NCBI GenBank assembly: GCA_000149265.1
Contig: CH002858.1
Span: 407,340-471,339 of the forward strand
Length of the DNA stretch: 64,000 nt
DNA from: Ciona savignyi
Taxonomy: Eukaryota > Chordata > Ascidiacea > Phlebobranchia > Cionidae
Reading direction: 5' to 3'
A program made the translations under genes and the position numbers. This document shows, piece after piece, positions 1 through 13,500 of this stretch. How positions within the stretch are numbered: the first letter of the stretch is position 1; every line of letters starts with the position of its first letter. The notes under the pieces were generated by a model. It searched no databases. It saw nothing but the letters and a program-made list of their open reading frames with translations, and had not been told where the DNA came from.

Positions 1-40
1 GTGTTTATCATACGCAACACACTGCAATAGCTCCGGTCTT
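1..40 (+). repeat. Fragment of tRNA-derived SINE, cut by the window edge
   Basis: The first 40 bases match the middle of the SINE that recurs through the window (the stretch reading ACACTGCAATAGCTCCGG). The head lies left of the window. Similarity stops near position 40. Confidence 0.7.
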
Positions 41-59
41 TCTATGGCATAGAAAATCC

Positions 60-470
60 TGCCATAAAAAGGCTTGATTTTGACTGAAAGTCCCTTTTGT
101 GTGGTCAGTTTGCATTGGAAAGGAAGAATAATTGGTTGAACGCCTTCTGTATATAAAACTCTGAGCCATTTATGGAGATGTGGCACAAATTTAAACAAAA
201 TCCTTTTTTAACCAGCAATCATCAAAAGCCTTAAATGTACAGCGCAATCTTTGTTAACCGTATTTGCGCATAGTCCGCACAATATATCGCGTTGAACAGC
301 ATGTGAAGATTGCCAACAGTAAAGCTTCCAGGTAAAGTGCCGCTTCGGTCGTCGTGTATTACACTGCGTACTTTTTATACGATTGTTTAATACCTTTGCC
401 ATTATCTTGTAATCTGTGTTAAAAAGGGTTATAGCCAACGGTTACCTTCTTCCTTTTTCTTTTTGAAAGT
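60..470 (-). pseudogene. Decayed LINE reverse transcriptase fragment
   Basis: Read on the minus strand, about 410 bases encode a broken non-LTR retrotransposon reverse transcriptase. An early piece reads ITLFNTDYKIMAKVLNNRIK, the usual LINE block just before the palm. A shift of frame then gives an SGTLPGSF-like segment (compare the SG-PGR block) and later LHKWLRVLYTEG, which resembles the K-W-I-LY-N block. At least two frameshifts and stops separate these pieces, so the copy is dead. No endonuclease domain or 3' tail is seen. The clade cannot be set from this little sequence. Confidence 0.7.
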
Positions 471-479
471 AGAATGTTA

Positions 480-2875
480 GTGCCTCTTTCCTCGTTGTGC
501 ACAAGTGACATTGCCTATTTTGCACATAAATATTTGCACATTTAAGTAAGTACTTGCTGAGATATACTGCGTGAATGCCTTATATAATCTGGTGGGTAAA
601 AGGTCTATATCGGGAGCTTTGTTATTACCCATCCTTTAAAGCGCCACGCAGCATTAGCATCGCACACTAGGACAAGCGTTAAGTCGCGTTAAGTGTGGGA
701 CAAGCGTTCAGGACTGCCTTCAGCGCACCCGAATAACATAGGTGTTTATTTAACCTGTTTAGTTTATGATTCGATACAGTCTCCAATAGACTCTTTGATA
801 AGGCCGGCGAATGTCTTTTTACTAAGAAACGAGTAGTTTCCAGTCGCAATGGCCTCTTGGAATTAGTCGGAAACCGATATCGAACTTACGGGTTTGTGAG
901 ATGACCCAGTGCTTACTGCAATGTCATCTATACAACATTCGATTCAGTTTTCCGCAATAAAAAAACCCACCTTACGTCATAGAGATAAAAGTTTTCCATA
1001 TTCGAGATCAAAGATACAAGCATTTTTTATTTTGATGAGTTAATTACATAACCATAGAGTTTTCCATATCGTATTAAAGAACGTGACTGTCCCGCCTAAT
1101 ATAATTATATAACGAGTGAACGAATTGACTTTGGTACGAGGTTTAGAAAGCATAGGACCATAACCATATACTGAGTACAATCATTAAACGCAGCTCATAA
1201 GCAGTGTCGGATTTTAATGTCGCCTTTTACGGGACTAAATTTAGGTCACACATTTACCTTTCGCTTACAAAAGAGTATTGCAATACTTAGCAGTTTTTTT
1301 CCAGGCATGTGTGATGCGGTCATGTCGCCATCCCACTCCATTGTGAACTCGACACTATGCACCATACGTAGTAGATAATTAACCATTGGTGGCATAAAAT
1401 ACTATACGGATAGGACTATAATGTTACGCTTTGTTATGCATATATACCACGTTGTGTAAAGTGTATACTCTTTGTTAGCGACCTCCGGGAGAGATACGTT
1501 TGACCAAGCAAACTAAGGTTATATAACACGCGTAATCGTCATATTACTTCTTGTCATACTATTAACTAACGGTCGGTCTAGAAAGGCTATATTTGCTAGA
1601 ACTGTACGCTTTTGGTAGAAATATTTAAATTGCAAGTGCAATGACCACAATGTAGACTAATTGTATTGCTAATATGACTGCGCGTCATTTGCATTATCAT
1701 CTATGACGGTCCTTGCGACTCCATTTAATTTGTGGATTCAGACATCACCGAAAGGTTAAGCGCGTTAAACAGGTAGCGGGCCATGTACATAGAATGTGAA
1801 GATGCTGTCTATAACGAGAATAGTACCCACGAGAGCACCACTTTTATTGTTTTAGCATGTAAACATCCTAGTTTCGCTAGGAAATCACGTTTTAGCCGTG
1901 CATCAGCGTTGTAATTGGATTAAATCTTTTATCCGAACATTTAGAAAACGTTGTTCATTACAGCGTTTTTAGAGACTGAAAACGTTATATGCGATCACTC
2001 CCGTATATGATACATCCGCAATACCTGGCTAGTACACGAATGTGCCACTACGTAGTTAAGATACGGTGCAGTCGGTATAGTTAACCGGCAAGGCATCGAT
2101 CTTTTAAAACCACAGCCGAATGATTACGTCACTCGTTGTGGTACTTCATGGTTGACAGTCTCTACACACATGACTAGCATCTAGATTACGAATGCTGACT
2201 TCGACGTTTTAAACACAGGACCAACCGCGGTTCCACGCCAACACCCATCCCTCCACACTAACAACACAGGCAATTCTTTCTAGAAAATAAAAACACCAGA
2301 AGAAGTTTGTGTCATTTGAATTACCAGTTTCTTTCCACGGTATGGAAATATAAAACAACATTAAACAAACGTATATAACTAATAATATAAGTTCAAATAA
2401 CACACGATTTCTACAATCCATCTCCAACCACCGTGTAATAAATAGGTCGAATTGTTTTCTTTAATCCGTATCTCATTATCCAGCTGACTATATAAGGAAT
2501 CAAGGCAGTTTTGCGGGGAATCCGGCAACTTTCACAGGAAAATGTAGCACGCGTTTGGGTAAATGCAAAATAGTTTACACAAATAGATTGTAAAGAACGT
2601 GTGTCTGAAAATAAACAGTTTTACACGTTTCTGAAATTTTCATAAAATATGCTCGTCAAATAGACAATTTAAAGAATGTTCATGGAACAAAAAACAGCCC
2701 AATCCTAAACTGGATATAACCTGAACAAAGGATGTTTTAAATAAGACAACCAAACAGAATGTTATCGGACGGTTCCGGTTAATCCCGCTTATTCAAGTGC
2801 ATATGGATTAGGTGGGGCGGGAGGCGATAATAATTGTTTCAGCTGGAACTTCACTTGCAAACGTGTCAGTATGGG
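480..2875. other. Intergenic DNA with no recognised gene
   Basis: AT-rich sequence between the LINE fragment and the last exon of CAB39. I see no conserved coding segment, SINE or satellite. Part of it is likely 3' UTR of CAB39. Confidence 0.5.
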
Positions 2876-5800
2876 TTATTGGGCTAGCTCTCGTATCTGA
2901 AAAACAGTGAAACAGTTTATGCATAAATATGTCATGAACGGATTGATCGTATGGTAGTTGTTTTGTGTGGTTTGGTCGCGCCCCACCGATATTTTGCCAT
3001 CACCTTAATTTGCAAATCGCTCAACTAACATTTACGGTTTACCTTGCACTAAGCAAGATAACAATTTACGACCCAGAGCCAAAACTCCATCAAATTTCAA
3101 GCGAGTAAGAATTCAGCGGCGTGTGGAGCTCACGCGAGTCACAGGAGAAAATCTTTTAGCAAAATAAAATAAAAACATGTTAAAATAAAACGTGTTATAA
3201 AACGCGCCATGTGTACAATAAAAACTGTCGCAAGGATGAGGATTTGTTTTTTAAGCCATATACGCCATTTGAATAGTAAACGGTTGCGGTAAACGTTAAT
3301 TAGTTTTTTTATTTGCAAGAATAAATCAAGAGTATATTCCAACTCTCACCGGCGTGCGTCAAGCGAGTTTACACGCGAGTGTACTCGCATTACTCGCACG
3401 GATTTTTGGCCCCGCGACCGAATAGAAGACACAAAGTAAAATTGCGGACAAAATCTACATTACAGGTAGATGTGTACAAATCACACTTTTTAATAAAGTT
3501 CACAACATAGCAATTAGAGATGACTGATGTTTATAATGATCAATCACTATCCTGGTGGCTGGGTAAGTTCACTCGGCGAGATATTACCAGTTTTGTCTGA
3601 AATCTTGTCATAAACGTTCAACATTCGAAGCGGAAACTTTTAAAAGAAATGTACTGTTTGTCGTGTACTGTATTTATATATTTTTATAGTTTTTATACAC
3701 CTTTTATAAACATCTTTCTATACATTTTGCTACACCTTTTTTACAACTGTTATAGACCGTTCATATCGATTTGGTATTATTCACTTTGATCTCAAATTTA
3801 TTTTTTATTACTTTGCATTTGTTTAAATTTATCTGCAAATCGTTATATTACCCAACACGTTTTTATTATCTCTCCTAGGGTAATCAAGCTATCAACGTTG
3901 GCGTCAGTGCTTTGCTGAATTTGACCGTTTCTGTTTTTCTGCAATTTGTGTTACAAATCAAGTTCTCTCTTGGCCTTTTAACGATTATGACATGTTTTAT
4001 TGATAATAATCGAATTCTGTGTAAATGTTTTTATTTATGTTCGTGAGTAGTATTTTTATTAAAGCAAAACTCAACAAGCCCTAGTAACTGGGCAGGGTCC
4101 TGAAGAATCATTATAAAGAACCACTACAGATTCTATAACACTAATCATATCGAGTAGTTCATGGTGCAATAAAATACAAGGCTTGCTTTACGACTACCGA
4201 GAAATTTACATTTAACAATGAGAAAGTGACGTCACGAAATACCTGTTTAATGAGATAAGCCTTTTCTTCGTTAAACTGCTCGTCGTCGTTTCGATCGTTG
4301 TGAAAGTTGGATAAAAAGTCAACAAGCTTTTGTTGGTTCTTCATTAAAATATCGAGGATCGGTTTCGTCTTGTTCGGGTTCGCAACGAATACCTGGTTTA
4401 CAAAACTGTGCTTTACAATCACGTTGATTGATGCGGGCGGAAGTGTGGCAGATAGTCATGCCATGTTTGTGTGTGGATTGCGAAACGACGGCCGTTATTA
4501 CTCGGCACTTAAGAACTACGCGGTTATCCCAGTTTGTGGCGATATACTGTAGTGAGTATGAAATTTGTTATGCGGCTTTAAACGACCATTTAGATCCACT
4601 TTGAAGGGGTGTAGTTTAAAAACACAACCTTGTGGATGAGCTCATAAACCATTTGTTTTGGAAGTTGTCGCGGGTGCTTCCATAATAGTGCATTTAGTTT
4701 AATATATAACCGCAACAGAAAAACTTAAAAGTATAAAACGAATTCGATTGACCGGGAAGTGCACGCATTGCGCTCCATTAGTGTTCTATTGCAACACAGC
4801 TACAAGGAATTAGTGGAATAGGGGTCGGCGATTGATATAAATTATGCAGCAACTTCGTGTAATGTAACGAGCAGTTGTATGGGGAGCGTAGGGGAAGACA
4901 GCAAATAAAATTGAACTACACGTTTACAACAAACCGTTAATCTCCTCTGTATGAGGCTCCGTGTATACAAAAAGCTGAGACGAGGCGGTGACGTAATCTT
5001 TTTGAGAGAATCGGACGCCTTTCACGGAAGTTCAAGAAACAATCTGTTACCAGAAGCAGCACGGCTAACGGATCTTTATAATTTAACTTAAATAATTCAA
5101 TAGCGGGTTTTCTTCGATTCTATTATTGTAGCTTGCGTGAATATACAGAAAGAGAGAGGGAACGCTGTAATGCAAGTCCCACACCAACAAAATATAGAGC
5201 GCTGCAATGTGCAAACGTAACTACGCGTTTAACTCACTTTAAAAACGTGGAAAGCTTCGAACTGAATGTTTCTGCTCTGGTCGCGAAGGTTGTTCATCAT
5301 GATTTTGAGGTTTTCCGGCCTGCTGATGTACCTCGTCATTATCGTGTAGTTGTGACGGTCTAGCAACAGCTCGCCCAGCAACTGTGTGGAGAATGCGCTG
5401 TTAGGATCGATCAGCAGTGAAACAATTGGACTCTAAAACGAGCGGCCGTGGAAGAGCGATGCAAGGACGACATTGGGCAAAACCACCGACAGTAGCATCC
5501 ATGCAGAACACGCCAAAATTTTGGCAATACACCTAGGTGCATTACAGCGGAATACAAACAAAGTGTACCTTCGACTTCTTACGCTATTTTTTCCGGTATT
5601 GCGGTAAACGGGCAATAGTAAGACTAATAAAGACAACACAATATTCTAGAATTTCAGTACAATAGCATTTACAAGTCGCTTAACACAACCTAGGTAGACT
5701 AAAAGCTTAACCGTGATTTGCTTGGGCAAGCAACAAGACTTAAGATACGGCAGTGGTAAGGAGAAGCAAATATATTTTATGTGTAATCTTCGTTTGTGGT

Positions 5801-8053
5801 CAAGCGCAATGGCATAGTTTCTATGGGATAAAACCACTCGGTTCAAACAACAGAAGGACGGTGTTAAAAGCGTCATTAGCACGAGGCAGTACGCAAACAA
5901 GGCGGCTTAGATAGCTTAAGCCAACACTGGTAATTGCACCAAGCCCTTGGCAGCGCAATTATTTCTTGTGTTGGCGTAATTTGATTGATTATTGGTGTAT
6001 TTGGCGGCGCAGTGGGGTCAATAAGATGCACGTTTTAACAATCGGTATTGTGCTAATCCGACTTCTTATTAAAAGCTATTCTGGTATGGTGTAAATAACA
6101 TTAAAACTGTTCCTTTTACACAGATTGAAACCGTTAGTTTCGTACGGTAAAACCCCATTCTACATATAGCTGAGCCGTTGCGTAACTATTTACAGTAGCG
6201 CAATTCCTTTGTAAATACTTCAACAACAAGTATACAAATACTACGTTACATATCTTTGCATAAGTGACGCTTAAACATGGTGTGAGTCATGCCACCAAGA
6301 GCTTGTTTAAGCGTTTCTTACAATGCGTGTATTTCTAACACATTTTTCTGTCAGTAAAATTCCATTTAACACCTACCTTGAGGGACTGTCTCCTTGTTAC
6401 ATAGTTTTCAGATCCAAGAAGCTGAGTGTAACATTCAAATACACGATCGTAGTGCTTGTTGAGAAATTCAGCACATATGACTTTATGTCGTGTCAATAGG
6501 TCCTTTAAATAAAGCAAACAGTTTGATTCATAAGTTCCTTACACCGGAACCACAGTCTCACATCACTCTTTATACGCATTATATCCTGTGTGCTGGTACC
6601 TTAAATGTGGCAAACGCATCAGAGGCGATGTCAAATGTTGACAACTCAACATATTCGAAAAACTTGAAAAAAGCATTAGAGTGGAGCACAGCTTGGGCAG
6701 GGGCTTCCGCTCTTATACATTCTCTTAACATAACTCCACAGCTGAGGGCGATTTCTGGGTTTTCATACCTGTGAATATGGACAATTTTAGGTACAATTTC
6801 ATGCTATATAATATTAATAAAATTGTTGTAATGTTCACAAGTGATAATGTAAGTATATAATGAATGTTAATCACTGGAACTAATAAATGAAATATTAAAT
6901 ACACATAATATCATCTTCACAAAGGATAATAAAATCTATGGTATGATGTTATAAGTATGTTTTATGTCAGGTCAGTGTAGTGAAGAGGTCACAATCACAC
7001 AGGTTCTGTTTTCGATCTTAACCCGACTTTTTCTGTGTGGCTGTGTTTGCTTAAAAAGCATTTATTGGTTGCTGCCTTGATCCAGCAAAATACAAAATAA
7101 TTTCAAAAACTGGACACTCTATGATAAGTTAACACTGTTGATTTTTACCCTTCAATTAAAATATGTAGTATGCCTTCTTTCGTACAAAGAAATTCCACTG
7201 TCGGCATCCGCGTTCCAATTTGACGCCGCATTAGATTGTTAAAAATTTGTGTAAAGTCCTTTTTGCCCTGTACAACAAACAAAACAAATGTCAAAACCTA
7301 CACCTGACATTTGTATTGGTGAAATAAACCTCAGAAGAACATTTATCCCAATAATTTCTTTATTTCAATGAAAAGTTTGAATATACAATATTTATAACCA
7401 GGGTTCGAATTAATGATTTTGAAAGGATTCGCGAAATGTGTGGGTTAGGAGAAATTCGTTTTCGCGCATTAGCTATGTTAAATTGCCATAGAATGCGGTT
7501 TCAGACCTCTCAAACTAATCTTTAAAGCCAGAAAGATAATTCATTAAGCAAATTTCGAACCCTGCACCTTAATTCGAACCCTGTTTAGTTATTAACTAAA
7601 CAAACATCATAATTTTATTATACCTGTGGCTAAGTACGAAAATGGCATGCATCAAAATAAACCAAACTAATTTGAATTGATCAAAATACCTCGAAAGAAA
7701 TGTGTGACAGGTTCTTAAGCACAAGTTCAAGTACGTCGCTTTTATATATCTCTTGAGCAAGTTGTGCGATCAGCTCCGACTGTGGTTCGTGTTGCTCAGT
7801 ACCACACATTATCGCCTTCATAGCAACTAGGTTTTTCGTGAGGTCTTCATTTGCCTAAATTAAATGTACAGTACCAGTAATGTCAGAGTACGAAAAATAG
7901 TTATATATCTATTATTGACATAAAACTAGTTTTTCTAACCTTGTCGAGTTTCTTTGTTCCAGCTGGAGGTTCCTGTTGCAAAACAGTAATAGCAACAGTT
8001 AACCCTTTGACCACATCATTTGGACTTTTATGACCCTTCTTAAAGATGGACAT
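2876..8053 (-). CDS. CAB39: CAB39 / MO25, scaffold of the LKB1-STRAD kinase complex
   Basis: Eight exons on the minus strand: 7940-8053, 7690-7854, 7149-7267, 6600-6768, 6377-6502, 5238-5381, 4243-4392 and 2876-2896. All junctions have GT and AG and the phases agree, giving 335 aa, close to the 341 aa of human MO25-alpha. The product starts [18 protein letters not shown] and carries family blocks such as [76 protein letters not shown] and [11 protein letters not shown]. From the family, MO25 is a curved helical-repeat protein that binds STRAD and locks LKB1/STK11 in an active state. It also activates GCK-type kinases. The last exon is only 21 nt (ATACGAGAGCTAGCCCAATAA, IRELAQ-stop) after a 1346-bp intron. 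It fits KQ-IRDLK of vertebrates but is the least certain part. Confidence 0.95.
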
Positions 8054-8241
8054 TTTCCAAACTCCAAAACAGAAATTTTAGTTGCAATTAGTTCCAATAG
8101 TCAAAGGTTTCTATTAACATGAACAGTGGACAAGTATATAACCAAACGCTGTAAAAATAATTTTTATTTTATTACTTAGGCATGAGGCAATACATATAAT
8201 CAGATACCGGTATTCATGTTTATTTATTGTTCATGATTTGC

Positions 8242-8513
8242 TATTCATGTTTATCCCTGTGAATGGGAAAACACGGGGTGTTAACACAGACAATCGTAAG
8301 ATTATCTCGCGTCCAGGGTGAGGTTACTGGAGCTATTAAAGTGTGTTGTGCATGATTAAGACAGCCCTTCAATTTAGTAGTATTTATTAATCTGCGGTTC
8401 AGGCAATTTCCGTTAAGTGCCTTGCCCAAGGACACAACCGACAAGCTAGTGATCAGTTTTGAACCGGCAACCCTTCGGTTAAGGAAGACGCACTAATCCA
8501 CCAAGCTAATCAG
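8242..8513 (-). repeat. tRNA-derived SINE copy
   Basis: Near full-length copy, with the tRNA-like head at the right and the tail (TTCATGTTTATCCCTGTGAA) at the left. It lies about 190 bp upstream of the CAB39 start codon, so it may sit in the promoter region of that gene. Confidence 0.8.
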
Positions 8514-9046
8514 TTGAATCCATCAAGATGCATAGAAATGGTAAATAAATTATTTGAAACAAGCATATTGGTTGAGAATGGTAAACATAAAATAGACAGA
8601 CTTAATTTTAAAATTCCCTCAATTTTCCTGCATTTAAGTAAATTTATTAATCTAATCTTCCACTTTAAACTGTTTAAATACAAATAAAAAATGTGAAATT
8701 GGCACGTTAATATAGCCAATCCTCTCTCTTTTTGTTTTTACCATTTTCCAAGGAAACTTTTACACTAAGAAAAATGTTTCACACTGATTTAATTACCTAT
8801 TTATGATGAAAAAATAAAAACAATGCTGAAAAAATATAATATTGTCATACAAATTATTTAAAGAAAAATTGCGAGAAAAGAAAAAGTTCATCGTAACTAA
8901 ACCATGAGAAGAAATTTTCATATATCCTTGTGGTGGGATTTACTGGCATACCAGTCATGTAAAACCTAAATAAATGGCTACAGAAAGTGTTCTATTTCAC
9001 ATGTATAGCCTACACATACCAGATTGACTTCTACTAGTAGGCTATA
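8514..9046. other. Intergenic DNA, nothing recognised
   Basis: AT-rich, no coding similarity and no repeat recognised between two oppositely oriented SINE copies. Confidence 0.4.
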
Positions 9047-9329
9047 GATTAGTCTGGTGGTTAAGTATATCCTTTCAGTCGAAGGGTTGCAGGTACGTTA
9101 CTGGTCGCTAGCTACCTGGTTGTGTTTTTGGACAAGGCACTTAACAAACATTGCCTGAACCCAGCGGAATAATGGGTTCTAACAAATTAAAGGAACGTGT
9201 AAAGTATACATAACACACAGCAATAGCTCCAGTAAATAAACGGTTGGCGCGAAGTGATCTGATAATTCCCAATGTTTTAACCACCTTGGTTTTTCCATTC
9301 ACAGGGATAAACATGAATATACTATCCTG
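9047..9329 (+). repeat. tRNA-derived SINE copy
   Basis: Head at the left (GATTAGTCTGGTGGTTAAG), then the GGTTGCAGGT region corresponding to a B box, the GCACTTAAC, CATTGCCTGAACCCAGC and GCAATAGCTCC blocks, and a tail ending ATGAATATACTATCC. This is the opposite orientation to the copy at 8242. Confidence 0.8.
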
Positions 9330-10597
9330 AGTTTTGAATGTGAAAACTTACATTATCCTTTACCCAACTGCTAATCTTAGTTATGACACTAATCAGAAGT
9401 ATTCTAATCCTAATGGCATTATCTTCCATTAAATTTTCAGTTTCCCTCTACTAGTTTTGTTTTCCATATTTGTAAATTCAGATTTTTTGTAACTATTAAG
9501 GTTAATTCAAAGCTAACTACTACTTACATTATTTCAAGGCATTGCTCCAGACATTTTAATTAATAGTTACGACATACAGCCCATTGCCTCGGGCGACGGA
9601 CGTATGTTTTAACTAAAATTTAACCCACTTTGTTTTTTAATTGATTGCGGTTTGGGTTATTTACAATTCTAGTCAAGCTTGATCCTTAAAAATTTTACTA
9701 CTACGCATGCTACATCACTTTATCTAATATGGTGCTCGCTCACATCTTAGTATTTCTCACACAACTTTCAACCTGCCAAAATGCACACTTGATATTGCGT
9801 CGCTGCTGAGATATAGAGTGAAAATCCTACCGAGATATACAAGAGAGTTGTAAACACTTTACGGAAGACCTCTGGCCAAACCCTTTTTCACTGCGATTCG
9901 GGCAATGGCATAGCGTTACGATAGTTGCGACGTAACAAGATTGCCAAAAATCCATGAGCGCTACCGAGAATCTATCGATTTTAAACAAAAAAAAATTAAA
10001 AACGCTTAATAATCTGCAATTTTATTTGATAGTATTCCAATTAATAATGAGAAACACCAAAGGCACTTAATGACTGGTATACTATGTACTCTATAAATTT
10101 GATAATTCGTAATGGTTAATTTGAACTAAAGGTTTCCAGATATTTTATGCCAAAAAAGAAATAAATTATTGGAAAAATTATTTGATAACTATGAAAGAAA
10201 AATAATTGATCTCAACAAAAAGAGGCACTTGAGAGCAAAAAACTGAAATTGTTCATTAAAGCAGTAAATCTGAAGGAACAAAAGTCAATAAATTTCATAT
10301 GATTAAAGAACTAAAACGGTTACAGCAGAATGAACAGTGTAAATGAGGAACTTACAAGTGAAAAATACAATATTTACATAATACAAAAGCTATAAACAGA
10401 GACTGAAAATTTAAAACAAAAAGTAAAACTTGAAAGAAACCTTACAAGGTAGAAATCAAAATGGTGTCACAACCTGTAGATCTCATTTTGTAAAACGTGC
10501 TGGCCCTAATCAAGGTAAACAGCTCTATAAAGATCAAAATGAAAGTAAAAAGATGTTAATCATCATTTAAATTGCTGTAAAATGTTTAAACATGGTG
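9330..10597. other. Intergenic DNA downstream of the OTUD4-like gene
   Basis: No coding similarity seen. The part nearest 10597 is likely 3' UTR of the OTUD4-like gene. A purine-rich stretch on the plus strand (about 10150-10450) gives no convincing protein. Confidence 0.4.
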
Positions 10598-13500
10598 TCA
10601 AGCAGCTGGAAATTGTGCCCTGGTAGCTGATACAGTGGTAGGTGCAGCATAAACCGGTGCCCTGGTGGCAGTCGACCCATATGCTGGTGGGAAATTGTGT
10701 GTTGGAGGTGGGCAATAGTTGTGGATGTAGGGGTTAGGCACAGGTTGTAGATTGCCTGAGTAAATTGCTATTGGTGGAGATGAAGATGATGTGAACACCG
10801 GAGGGGGCAAATGGGCATCCATAACCTCCGGGCTTAAGAGCCCAACAGAAGTAGCTGTTGTAGTTGTTGCAGGGACATCAGGGTTTACATTATCACAGGT
10901 TTCTACAAGAGGCAACATAATTAATACAAGGAAGCTAAATGGTTTGTTTTAAAGTTTGAACACTAACATAAGCAAAGGCTTGTATATTGTATTTTACAAA
11001 AAATAACACAATCCTGGCAGATCTGCATGTACCACACATTCACCATCGGCTAAAAACTTAATCTCATATGAATAGTTTGCATCATATAATAAAACATCGT
11101 TATTGAGAAAAGACAGCAATTGAGTCTCACCCTGTGCAAGTGGTTGGGGTTGAAATTGTTGCGCCGGTGGAACATGCACTAAGAATCTTCCCTGTGGGTA
11201 GGATGGGGGCATGCTGGGAAACATTTGATGGAAGTGGGGAACAGACATGCATGTTCCATTTGGTATCACATGATGCTGCACAGAAGATACAAAATGTGTT
11301 ATGCATGCAGTTTATAATATCTCGTAGGGTATTTCATTATTAAACTTGTTTGACTTCTCATTTAAAACTACAACTTTTTTTTATTTAATCGGCACAAAAC
11401 CATTTACCAGATATTCCTTCAAATAAGCTGATTTAAATGGCTTGTTTAAAATTGTATAATAATAAAAAAATTAGTACACATTGTCCCAGAACCTTTACTG
11501 TGGTCATGCCATGATCTGACAACTAAAACAAGAACAAATGTTGAAATGACTGTGGCTTTTAAAATCCGGGTTAAAAAGGGTGAATAACTAATTTATCTGT
11601 AAGATATAGTTCTAATTGTCCCACTTGTGGGTGAACGGGAGCAGGAATGTAGCGGGGAGCTGGGGTCGGTGGCAAGTAGCTGACAGGTTGGGGTAACATG
11701 ATGGGGCCTGGATGGACTGGAGAAGAATAAGCTGATGACGGACTTCGGGGTCCAAAGTAAACTGGCCGGGGACTCATCGGTTGGTTGCTCCGGATATGCC
11801 GATAATACTGCATGGAAAGATATTGCAAATATGTGTTCAGGACATAAAATATGTAAATAAGTTATTTTCTTACCTCTAATCCAAGGTTAAAGAAATAATT
11901 GAAATGATTCTTGTCATCTGTTACTTGCATATCGTTTCCCTCAGTATCGAACATTGTTACTGTAGCTTGGTATGGTAAGAAGCTTCCTCTTGGTTGAACA
12001 TTGGGGCCCACAGAGTTATGAAATGATGGAAGATTTGGTGCAATGTATTGTGGAGGCGCATGTGGCATCACTTTAGAAGTAAAGGAAAGGTATAAATAAA
12101 CAACTAAATAAAGCAGAAGTTATAATACTATTATTTAATTGCCCATTTTAACAAAAAAATTACTATTTAATTACTTTTAGCTTAATACAGAAAACCTATT
12201 TTATTTCTTTAAGAGCAAATTGTTCAGATGCCAAATTAAATAGACAAGATTACTAACCATAATTACTTGGTGCATACATATTGTTTTGCAAGCAATTTTG
12301 ATCAGCGGCAGGAGCGTTGTATGGGTGTTGGGTGTGTGGGTATTGGGAAGCCCCATTATTTTCCACTGGTTTATGGTTGTCACTTTGTTGAGGGTTGAAT
12401 TCAGCATATTCAGCAGGTGAATGGAATGTTTCAGCATTCTTAAAAATCAAAGAAAATTTTTTTTCTTTTTTATGCAATGTATACATTCCCATGATATGTA
12501 TAAGCTGAATTCTATCAACTAAAAAAACAAAAAGTTACAAACAAACCAGGTCGAGAGTAAAACACCTGCTGTTCAAACTGAGCTGATTCTTGATCGGAGC
12601 TGCAGCTGTTGTTGCTGCGCAAAGATTGTATGTTGAATAACGATGTTTGTAATTCTTATTTATGGGATCTAATACTGGAAAGCTATTAATGAACGAAAAT
12701 CAGTTTCAATTTTTTCCAGCATAATACAGTTTGCACTAATGGTAACAACATGCTGACAGACAGTACATTTGCCACCATGTTACATTACGCAGTTTAAACT
12801 GCCAACCCCAAAGTTACAAAAGCAACAGAAAAAAGTTGCGACAATAATTGTATCAATACGGAAGGTTAGTTTATTAATTTTACAATGTTACTACTATTCT
12901 AGTTATGAATAAAGTAGCGGAGGTTGAGAAAATAACTTCACCTTTTTTTTAATTTACCACCAAGATGAACATCTTATCCTATATAATATCTTTTTACATT
13001 AATACTGCATTTGAAGACGGAACATGTACAAACTTTTCTTGTTGGGATTCGCTTCCAATATTATGTTCACTGAATTGAAGCTCAGATTGTTCGATGACCT
13101 CTCTTGTATCCTGGGTCTCATGCTGGGAGTAATACCTGTTGTTTTGATAAACTTCGTTCTGTGGAGTCTGCTGTTGATTCCACTGCAAATTTCGTTCACA
13201 AGGATGGCTGTATACCTCCACTGGACTGGTCATTGGGTTCCCCTGCATAATAGGGAGAGAAACATAAATACTTCTACAAATTAACTCTAACCCATATAGG
13301 ATAGGATATTCATGTTTATCCTCGTGAATGGGAAAACCAAGCGGGTTAACACACGGGCAATCGTTAGATCACCTCGTGCCCATCGTCGGGTTACCAGAGC
13401 TACTGCAGTGTGTTGTATATGATAGACACATTCCTTCAATTTGGAAGAACGTATTAATCCGCTGGGTTCATGCAATGTCCATAAAGTGCCTTGCCCAAGG

